A stretch of DNA of 19,513 nucleotides from an uncultured Prevotella sp. (GTDB lineage Bacteria > Bacteroidota > Bacteroidia > Bacteroidales > Bacteroidaceae), in assembly GCA_934230115.1 (NCBI GenBank), contig CAKQEI010000047.1, positions 1 through 19,513 of the forward strand. The letters run 5' to 3'. Position 1 is the stretch's first letter; every line of letters starts with the position of its first letter. The translations under genes and the position numbers were made by a program. This document shows positions 13,784 through 19,513 of the stretch, in pieces. The notes beneath the pieces were generated by a model. The model had not been told where the DNA came from, searched no databases, and saw only the letters and a list, made by a program, of their open reading frames with translations.

Positions 13784-13794
13784 TCCTACAAAAA

Positions 13795-16104
13795 CTATTC
13801 ATATACCTCGTCAATGCCATACTCCGTCATGTCGTCCTCCTTCTGACATGCGTTGAAGTCTTCGGGCAGATTAAACTTCTCTTCCTGATTGTATGGCAGA
13901 GTCTTGTCGCGATACACCTTCTTCATAAAGTAAGCCCAAATAGGCAGGGCCATTGTGGCACCCTGACCCATGCGCATAGTGTCGAAGTGGATGTCGCGGT
14001 CCTCACCGCCCACCCAGCATCCGCTAACGAGCTGCGGAGTGAAGCCCATAAACCAAGCGTCGCTGTTGCGGTTGGTTGTACCTGTCTTAGCGCCTATCTG
14101 ACCTGTGAAGTTGTACTTATATCGCAGGCGTCCTGCCGTGCCACCGTCTACCACGCCCATAAGCTCAACAAGCATCTTGTAGGCACTCTCGGCACTTATC
14201 ACCTCGTTCATGCGGGGTTGGAAGTTGGCAATCACGTTGCCCTCGTTGTCCTCGATGCGGCTCACAAAGAGAGGGGCCGTGCGTATGCCGTTGTTGGCAA
14301 ACGTGGTGTAGGCGCTCACCATCTCACCAACCGACACCTCGCACGGACCGAGGCAGAGAGCCATCGAGGGATGGATGTCGGGATTGTTGATGCCGTAGTC
14401 GTGTAGCAGCTGCACAAACTGCTGCGGGTTGAGCTTGCTCATGAGGTAGGCCGACACCCAGTTGCTCGACTGTGCCAAGCCCCACTTCAGTGTAACCATC
14501 TCGCCCGCACGCTTATGGCTTGCGTTGCGCGGAGTCCAGGGCTGGCCAGCCACCATGTATGTACGTTGCACATTTGGAGCGAGGTCGCATGGCGAGAATC
14601 CGTTCTCCATGGCAAGGGAATATAGGAACGGCTTGATTGTTGAGCCTACCTGGCGTCGACCTCCCATAGCCATATCATACATGAAGTGAGAATAGTCGAG
14701 TCCGCCCACATAGGCCTTCACGGCTCCCGTCTTGGGGTCCATGCTCATGAATCCGGCACGCAGATACGACTTCACGTATCTGATACTGTCCAAAGGAGTC
14801 ATGGTTGTGTCGATGTCGCCATGATAGGTGAATACCGACATGTCGGTAGGTGTGCGGAAGGCGCGGTGGATTTCGTCGTCGCTTGCCCCGTTGGCCTTCA
14901 TCACACGATAGCGCTCGCTTTGCATTACGGCACGCTCCATGATTTGGTTCACCTGCTTCTTGGTAAGGTCCGACGTGAACGGAGCGTTTGGCTTGCGGCG
15001 GTTCTCCTTGAAGAACTCAGGTTGCAGATAGCGCGCCACATGTCCATAGACAGCCTCCTCAGCATAACGCTGCATACGCGAATCAATGGTGGTGTAGACC
15101 TTGAGTCCGTCGGCAAATATATTATAAGGTGTGCCGTCCTTTTTGAAGTTCTTGTTGCACCATCCGTAGAGCGGGTCAGTGTCCCAGGCGATGGAGTCGA
15201 GCACATATTGCCGCTTGTTCCATGATGGATATTTCGAGCGGTCGGGACGTTCGGCTGTCATGTAGATGCGCAGGAACTCGCGCAGATAAGGAGCCGTGCC
15301 GTCCTTGTGGTCGGTGCGGTGGAAGTTGAGTGTGAGCGGATTGGCCGAATGCTCGGCATATTCCGACTCGGTGATGTAGCCCGCCTTGCGCATTTGGTCG
15401 AGTACCACGTTGCGGCGTTCGCGCGAGCGTTCGGGATAGCGTACAGGATTGAAGAGCGATGGATTCTTGCACAGGCCTATAAGCGTGGCCGACTCCTCGA
15501 TTGTCAAATCCTTGGGTTCCTTATTAAAATAGGTGTTGGCAGCGGTCTTTATGCCCACGGCGTTGTGGAGGAAGTCGAAATAGTTGAGATATAGAGCAAT
15601 AATTTCCTCCTTGGTATAGTTGCGCTCCAGCTTCACTGCAATAACCCACTCTATAGGCTTCTGAAGCATTCGCTGCAGAGTGCTCTTAGCGGTCTCGGAA
15701 TAGAGCTGCTTGGCAAGCTGCTGAGTTATGGTAGATCCACCTCCAGCCGAAGCCTGTCCTAAAAGTCCGCGTTTCACTACGGCACGGCCCAGAGCTATAA
15801 AGTCGACACCCGAATGGTCGTAGAATCGGGCATCCTCTGTGGCAACAAGAGCCTGCACAAGATAGGGCGAGAGATTGCTGTAGGGGATGCAGATACGGTT
15901 CTCGCGGTTGAAGTTCCATGTTCCAATCACTTTGCCATCGGAACTGTAAATCTGTGTGGCGAAGCGGTTGATAGGATTCTGCAAGTCCTCAACTGGCGGC
16001 ATATATCCAATCCATCCGTTCCAGATAGCCGTGAAGGCCACACCACAAAGGACAAACACCAGTAGCAGTGAGCCCCAAAGAAAGTGTATGAATGTCTTTC
16101 GCAT
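13795..16104 (-). CDS. Class A penicillin-binding protein (PBP1A type)
   Basis: A 769-residue bifunctional peptidoglycan synthase that polymerises lipid II and cross-links the stem peptides in the periplasm. Residues 1-9 are cytoplasmic and 10-28 form the single membrane anchor. The glycosyltransferase (GT51) domain shows catalytic E90 in VATEDARFYDHSG and GGGSTITQQLAKQLY. The transpeptidase domain has the SxxK motif S488-T-I-K491, the SxN motif S546-S-N548 and K673-T-G-T676. The length matches Bacteroidetes class A enzymes, and the tail is acidic. A domain of about 100 residues between the two catalytic units is rich in charge. It is divergent from pyrB, with a 155-nt shared promoter region, and ends at its own terminator. 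mrcA would be the E. coli name; orthology among class A PBPs cannot be settled here. Confidence 0.96.
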   Translation of the reverse strand: MRKTFIHFLWGSLLLVFVLCGVAFTAIWNGWIGYMPPVEDLQNPINRFATQIYSSDGKVIGTWNFNRENRICIPYSNLSPYLVQALVATEDARFYDHSGVDFIALGRAVVKRGLLGQASAGGGSTITQQLAKQLYSETAKSTLQRMLQKPIEWVIAVKLERNYTKEEIIALYLNYFDFLHNAVGIKTAANTYFNKEPKDLTIEESATLIGLCKNPSLFNPVRYPERSRERRNVVLDQMRKAGYITESEYAEHSANPLTLNFHRTDHKDGTAPYLREFLRIYMTAERPDRSKYPSWNKRQYVLDSIAWDTDPLYGWCNKNFKKDGTPYNIFADGLKVYTTIDSRMQRYAEEAVYGHVARYLQPEFFKENRRKPNAPFTSDLTKKQVNQIMERAVMQSERYRVMKANGASDDEIHRAFRTPTDMSVFTYHGDIDTTMTPLDSIRYVKSYLRAGFMSMDPKTGAVKAYVGGLDYSHFMYDMAMGGRRQVGSTIKPFLYSLAMENGFSPCDLAPNVQRTYMVAGQPWTPRNASHKRAGEMVTLKWGLAQSSNWVSAYLMSKLNPQQFVQLLHDYGINNPDIHPSMALCLGPCEVSVGEMVSAYTTFANNGIRTAPLFVSRIEDNEGNVIANFQPRMNEVISAESAYKMLVELMGVVDGGTAGRLRYKYNFTGQIGAKTGTTNRNSDAWFMGFTPQLVSGCWVGGEDRDIHFDTMRMGQGATMALPIWAYFMKKVYRDKTLPYNQEEKFNLPEDFNACQKEDDMTEYGIDEVYE

Positions 16105-16159
16105 ATGATTTTATCAGTATAATTGGTTCTATTTTTGGTGTAAGATACACAAACTTGTG

Positions 16160-16167
16160 CAAAGATA
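16160..16167 (-). promoter_or_regulatory. -7 element of the PBP1A gene
   Basis: TATCTTTG on the minus strand fits TAnnTTTG and would start transcription about 50 nt before the ATG at 16104. No clear -33 element is visible. Confidence 0.5.
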
Positions 16168-16259
16168 AAGTAAAAATATGAGAATATCACTACGTAAATG
16201 AAAAAATATGCTTACCTTAGCGGACGAATAAAGCAACAACCATAAATTCTAAAAAACAA

Positions 16260-17204
16260 ATGAGACACGATTTTGTAACAATCGCCGATCTTTCGAAGGA
16301 GAAAATCATGTATCTCCTCGAAATGGCGAAGGAATTTGAAAAGCATCCTAACAGGGAACTTTTAAAAGGCAAGGTGGTAGCGACCCTTTTCTTCGAGCCG
16401 TCCACACGCACACGTCTGAGTTTCGAAACCGCTGCCAACCGTCTTGGCGCACGCGTTATAGGATTCTCCGACGCTAAGGCTTCGAGCGTATCCAAGGGCG
16501 AGACGCTGAAGGACACAGTACTCATGGTGTCGAACTATGCCGACGTTATCGTCATGCGCCACTTTGTAGAGGGTGCCGCCCAGTATGCAAGCGAGGTAGC
16601 TCCTGTGCCTATCGTCAACGCTGGCGACGGAGCGCACATGCATCCCTCACAGTGTCTCCTCGACCTATACTCTATCTACAAGACTCAGGGCACGCTCGAC
16701 AACCTCAACATCTATCTTGTAGGCGACCTGAAATACGGACGCACCGTGCATTCGCTCATCACAGCCATGCGCCACTTCAACCCGACATTCCACTTTGTTG
16801 CTCCTAAAGAGCTGGCAATGCCCGAGGAATACAAACTCTACTGCAAGAACCATGGTATAAAATATGTGGAGCACACCGACTTCAACGAGGACGTGATAGC
16901 CGATGCCGACATCCTCTATATGACACGTGTGCAGAAAGAGCGTTTCTCCGACCTTATGGAGTATGAACGCGTGAAGAACGTATACATCCTCAAGCGCTCT
17001 ATGCTTGCCAAGGCCAAGCCCAACATGAAAATTATGCACCCACTGCCACGCGTCAACGAGATTGCATACGATGTGGACGAAAGCTCACACGCCTACTACA
17101 TTCAGCAGGCCGGCAACGGACTGTTTGCCCGCGAGGCTATCTTCTGCGAGGTGCTGGGCATTACGCTCGACGATGTGAAGAACGACAAAACCATCATTGA
17201 ATAA
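16260..17204 (+). CDS. pyrB: Aspartate carbamoyltransferase, catalytic chain
   Basis: Catalyses carbamoyl phosphate plus aspartate to carbamoyl-aspartate, the first committed step of pyrimidine synthesis. It has 314 residues, matching E. coli PyrB (about 311). The carbamoyl-phosphate loop [12 protein letters not shown] places S48-T-R-T-R52. H128-P-S-Q131 is the second ligand motif, and HPLPRVNEI near the C-terminal third contributes to aspartate binding. The ATG at 16260 lies in a short AT-rich leader. A weak -7-like box, TACCTTAG, is at 16213-16220, one mismatch from consensus. The regulatory subunit gene follows after 21 nt, so the enzyme is probably the class B dodecamer, feedback-regulated by nucleotides. 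I see no attenuator or PyrR-type leader. Confidence 0.98.
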   Translation: MRHDFVTIADLSKEKIMYLLEMAKEFEKHPNRELLKGKVVATLFFEPSTRTRLSFETAANRLGARVIGFSDAKASSVSKGETLKDTVLMVSNYADVIVMRHFVEGAAQYASEVAPVPIVNAGDGAHMHPSQCLLDLYSIYKTQGTLDNLNIYLVGDLKYGRTVHSLITAMRHFNPTFHFVAPKELAMPEEYKLYCKNHGIKYVEHTDFNEDVIADADILYMTRVQKERFSDLMEYERVKNVYILKRSMLAKAKPNMKIMHPLPRVNEIAYDVDESSHAYYIQQAGNGLFAREAIFCEVLGITLDDVKNDKTIIE

Positions 17205-17225
17205 TTAATATTAATAATTTAAGCA

Positions 17226-17687
17226 ATGAACAACAATAAGACAGAACGTCAGGTGGCCGCTATCAAGAACGGCACCGTGATCGACCATATTCCAGCAGAG
17301 AAGACATATCAGGTGGTGAATCTTCTTGAACTCCAGACACTTGACACGCCCGTGACTATCGGCTACAATTATCCGTCGAAAAAAATCGGACGCAAGGGTA
17401 TTATTAAGGTGTCGGACAGATTCTTCACCGACGAGGAGATTTCGCGCCTTTCGGTCGTGGCTCCCAACGTGGTGCTCAACGTCATAAAAGACTACGAGGT
17501 GGTGGAGAAGAAGACTGTGACCACTCCCGACGAGCTGCGCGGCATCGTGAAATGCAACAACCCTAAGTGCATCACCAACAACGAGCCTATGCAGACCGTA
17601 TTCAATGTGGTGGACAAGGTGCACGGCATCCTGAAGTGCCACTACTGCGACAAGGAGCAGCATATCGACAAGGTGGAGTTAGTTTAA
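17226..17687 (+). CDS. pyrI: Aspartate carbamoyltransferase, regulatory chain
   Basis: Non-catalytic partner of PyrB that binds CTP/ATP and transmits allosteric control. It has 153 residues, the normal length. The N-terminal half is the nucleotide-binding domain ([15 protein letters not shown] at the start). The C-terminal zinc domain carries C110, C115, C138 and C141 in the spacing C-x4-C and C-x2-C, the same arrangement as E. coli PyrI, which docks on the catalytic chain. It starts 21 nt after pyrB in what is clearly an operon. An 11-nt sequence AGTTAGTTTAA spans its stop codon (17677-17687) and is repeated at 17705-17715. Confidence 0.98.
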   Translation: MNNNKTERQVAAIKNGTVIDHIPAEKTYQVVNLLELQTLDTPVTIGYNYPSKKIGRKGIIKVSDRFFTDEEISRLSVVAPNVVLNVIKDYEVVEKKTVTTPDELRGIVKCNNPKCITNNEPMQTVFNVVDKVHGILKCHYCDKEQHIDKVELV

Positions 17688-17742
17688 ACATTGACACAAC
17701 GTAAAGTTAGTTTAACATAACCTTTTAAAAATCCTGAACTAT

Positions 17743-19023
17743 ATGAAAAGAGACCAAGTGATTTTCGACCTGATTGAGAAGGAACATCAGCGTCAGTTGA
17801 GAGGCATCGAGCTTATCGCTTCCGAGAATTTCGTAAGCGACGAGGTGATGGAAGCCATGGGTTCATACCTCACCAACAAGTATGCCGAGGGCTATCCCGG
17901 CAAGCGCTACTACGGCGGTTGCCAGGTGGTTGACGAGGTGGAGAACCTTGCCATCGACCGCATCAAGCAGCTCTTCGGCGCTGAGTATGCCAACGTGCAG
18001 CCTCACTCGGGAGCACAGGCCAACGCTGCCGTGCTGCTCGCTGTGCTGAAACCTGGCGACACCTTCCTCGGGCTTAACCTTGCTCATGGCGGCCACCTCT
18101 CTCACGGTTCGTCTGTCAACACTTCGGGCATCCTCTATCATGCCGTGGGCTACAACCTCGACAAGGAGACTGGCCGCGTGAACTACGACCAGATGGAGCA
18201 GCTCGCTATCGAGAACAAGCCTAAGCTTATCATCGGTGGCGGTTCGGCCTACAGCCGCGAGTGGGACTACAAGCGCATGCGTGAGATTGCCGACAAAGTG
18301 GGCGCATTGCTCATGATCGACATGGCACATCCTGCAGGACTCATTGCTGCCGGATTGCTCGACAACCCTGTGAAGTATGCCCACATCGTCACCTCTACCA
18401 CCCACAAGACTCTGCGTGGTCCGCGTGGTGGTATCATCCTCATGGGTAAGGACTTTGAGAATCCTTGGGGACTCAAGACTCCTAAGGGCGTGGTGAAGAT
18501 GATGAGCCAGCTGCTCAACTCTGCCGTGTTCCCTGGTCAGCAGGGCGGTCCGCTTGAGCACGTCATCGCTGCTAAGGCTGTGGCTTTCGGCGAGGCTTTG
18601 CAGCCTGAGTTTAAGGAGTGGGCCAAGCAGGTGCAGAAGAACGCCAAGGTGCTTGCCGACGAGCTTATCAAGCGTGGCTTCACAATAGTGAGCGGTGGCA
18701 CCGACAACCATTCTATGCTTGTCGACCTTCGCTCTAAGTATCCAGACCTTACTGGCAAGGTGGCTGAGAACGCTCTCGTTGCAGCCGACATCACAGTCAA
18801 CAAGAACATGGTGCCTTACGACTCTCGCAGCGCATTCCAGACTTCGGGCATCCGCCTCGGCACTCCTGCCATCACTACTCGTGGTGCTAAGGAAGACCTC
18901 ATGGTGCTCATTGCTGAGCTTATTGAGGAAGTGCTCAACGATCCGGAGAACGAGGAAGTAATTGCTCGCGTTCGTGCCAAGGTGAATGAGACCATGAAGG
19001 ATTATCCGCTCTTTGCGTGGTAA
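17743..19023 (+). CDS. glyA: Serine hydroxymethyltransferase
   Basis: A cytoplasmic PLP enzyme that interconverts serine and glycine, loading one-carbon units onto tetrahydrofolate for purine, thymidylate and methionine synthesis. It has 426 residues, close to the usual 415-430. The N-terminal signature [10 protein letters not shown] and the [10 protein letters not shown] segment are typical. The PLP Schiff-base lysine is K222 in [14 protein letters not shown]. The gene lies 55 nt after pyrI, possibly with its own start of transcription, though I find no consensus promoter in the gap. It may be co-transcribed with pyrBI, linking pyrimidine supply to one-carbon metabolism. Codon use suggests high expression. 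A hairpin follows. Confidence 0.98.
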   Translation: MKRDQVIFDLIEKEHQRQLRGIELIASENFVSDEVMEAMGSYLTNKYAEGYPGKRYYGGCQVVDEVENLAIDRIKQLFGAEYANVQPHSGAQANAAVLLAVLKPGDTFLGLNLAHGGHLSHGSSVNTSGILYHAVGYNLDKETGRVNYDQMEQLAIENKPKLIIGGGSAYSREWDYKRMREIADKVGALLMIDMAHPAGLIAAGLLDNPVKYAHIVTSTTHKTLRGPRGGIILMGKDFENPWGLKTPKGVVKMMSQLLNSAVFPGQQGGPLEHVIAAKAVAFGEALQPEFKEWAKQVQKNAKVLADELIKRGFTIVSGGTDNHSMLVDLRSKYPDLTGKVAENALVAADITVNKNMVPYDSRSAFQTSGIRLGTPAITTRGAKEDLMVLIAELIEEVLNDPENEEVIARVRAKVNETMKDYPLFAW

Positions 19024-19049
19024 ACATAAAGGAAACATTGGTATTATAT

Positions 19050-19088
19050 TGTAGGAGGTAGAGTGAGTCACTTGCTCTACCTTCTACA
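19050..19088. terminator. 14-bp hairpin after glyA
   Basis: TGTAGGAGGTAGAG (19050-19063) pairs with CTCTACCTTCTACA (19075-19088) through one G-U wobble, around an 11-nt loop. It lies 26 nt past the glyA stop. There is no T-run directly after it, so it may act as an imperfect terminator or a 3' end stabiliser. Confidence 0.6.
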
Positions 19089-19117
19089 AAACCGTCAACG
19101 AACAACATATTTTTCCC

Positions 19118-19318
19118 ATGATTATACAATATTCTATCGTCGCCCTCATTCTTCTCATTGCCATTTTCTATGCTTTTCGCCGAATCCGACAGACTATTCG
19201 CGAGACTCAAAGTGGGTGTTACGGATGCAAGGGATGCGCTTTGAAGGAGCAAATGATGAAGAAAAAGGCTAAAAAAAGAGAAAAATCAAAGAAAAATGAA
19301 TGTTTTGAAAAAAGATAG
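19118..19318 (+). CDS. FeoB-associated Cys-rich membrane protein
   Basis: A 66-residue single-pass membrane protein. Hydrophobic residues 4-20 (QYSIVALILLIAIFYAF) are followed by the motif G-C34-YG-C37-KG-C40-ALKEQ, characteristic of the FeoB-associated Cys-rich family. A very lysine-rich tail follows (residues 48-60) with one more cysteine, C62. Family members are often encoded beside the ferrous iron transporter genes feoA/feoB and may help handle metal at the membrane. No feo gene is present in this window, so the link is by family only. The ATG at 19118 puts the helix at the very N terminus. It lies 94 nt after glyA behind a hairpin. Confidence 0.85.
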   Translation: MIIQYSIVALILLIAIFYAFRRIRQTIRETQSGCYGCKGCALKEQMMKKKAKKREKSKKNECFEKR

Positions 19319-19327
19319 TGGTAAAAA

Positions 19328-19359
19328 TTTGGTGGAATGATAAATTTGTTGTACTTTTG
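19328..19359 (+). promoter_or_regulatory. Promoter of tRNA-Cys
   Basis: TTTG at 19328-19331, a 20-nt spacer, and TACTTTTG at 19352-19359. A second -7-like box, TAAATTTG (19341-19348), overlaps it but lacks a -33 partner. The predicted start near 19365 gives a leader of about 74 nt before the tRNA. Confidence 0.75.
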
Positions 19360-19367
19360 CACTCGCT

Positions 19368-19425
19368 AAAAAGGAACAAGCCTACTGAAAGCTAACAAGC
19401 AAGTAAACTTGAAAGAATCCTTTTT
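19368..19425 (+). promoter_or_regulatory. Hairpin in the tRNA-Cys leader
   Basis: AAAAAGGA (19368-19375) can pair with TCCTTTTT (19418-19425), with an inner CAAG (19377-19380) and CTTG (19408-19411). The right arm ends in a six-T run. This is terminator-like and placed between the promoter and the tRNA, so it may reduce read-through or serve as a processing site. Confidence 0.4.
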
Positions 19426-19438
19426 TACAAAAACATTT

Positions 19439-19509
19439 GGTACCTTGGCCGATCGGTTAGGTAACGGTCTGCAAAACCGTGTAGAGCAGTTCGACTCTGC
19501 TAGGTACCT
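19439..19509 (+). tRNA. tRNA-Cys (anticodon GCA)
   Basis: The cloverleaf is complete in 71 nt. The acceptor stem GGTACCT (19439-19445) pairs with AGGTACC (19502-19508), with discriminator T19509. The anticodon stem ACGGT/ACCGT flanks the loop CTGCAAA, whose central GCA reads cysteine codons. The T stem AGCAG/CTGCT encloses TTCGACT. CCA is not encoded, since CTC follows, so it must be added by the CCA enzyme. The length and the GGTAACGG-like D-arm region match bacterial tRNA-Cys. The gene is at the window edge and may head a tRNA or protein operon. Confidence 0.97.
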
Positions 19510-19513
19510 CTTT

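Noticed and set aside
13367..13794. An insertion sequence remnant
   Set aside because: No transposase fragment, matching terminal inverted repeats at the block ends or target duplication can be seen.
17863..19071. A 402-codon open frame on the minus strand opposite glyA
   Set aside because: Same antisense artefact. No domain or promoter supports it, and glyA is complete.

Overview
The window looks like chromosomal DNA of a Bacteroidales bacterium, most likely Prevotella/Segatella-like. The reasons are promoters of the Bacteroidetes type (TTTG or TTG, a 19-20 nt spacer, then TAnnTTTG), almost no Shine-Dalgarno sequences, and families typical of the group: HU-related proteins with an N-terminal YGIV motif, a FeoB-associated Cys-rich protein, DUF2752 next to a CD225-like protein, and a fused PyrK-like/GltA-like flavoprotein. 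The taxonomic call is inference; no rRNA is present.

Layout. 1-1743: serS with its promoter and two large hairpins. 1744-4095: a fused flavin/iron-sulfur oxidoreductase (NfnAB or SudBA type). 4113-4162: a GC-rich hairpin. 4178-6847: a run of plus-strand genes, namely a DUF486 membrane protein, a TtcA-like tRNA thiolase, trmD, and a CD225-like plus DUF2752 membrane pair. 7053-8111: a secreted CBM9-like protein, convergent with a patatin-like hydrolase (8155-9003, minus). 9265-11926: two peptidases (aminopeptidase P and an exported C1/bleomycin-hydrolase-like peptidase), closed by a perfect bidirectional terminator. 12011-13304: an HU-like protein fused to an InlB-type repeat (minus), divergent from a tiny helix-turn-helix gene interrupted by an in-frame TGA. 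13305-13794: a gene-poor stretch with a dense palindrome array. 13795-16104: a class A penicillin-binding protein (minus), divergent from pyrB-pyrI-glyA (16260-19023). 19118-19318: a FeoB-associated Cys-rich protein. 19439-19509: tRNA-Cys, probably the first gene of a transcript that continues beyond the window.

Most of the window is housekeeping: aminoacylation, tRNA modification, pyrimidine and one-carbon metabolism, peptidoglycan synthesis and peptide breakdown. The accessory-looking part is 12000-13620. There an architectural DNA-binding fold carries a domain normally found on extracellular proteins, a degenerate small HTH gene stands opposite it, and a noncoding palindrome cluster follows. 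I did not find a complete new defence or mobile system. The best candidates for something undescribed are the HU-InlB/HTH pair with its palindrome array, and the linker cysteine cluster in the fused flavoprotein.
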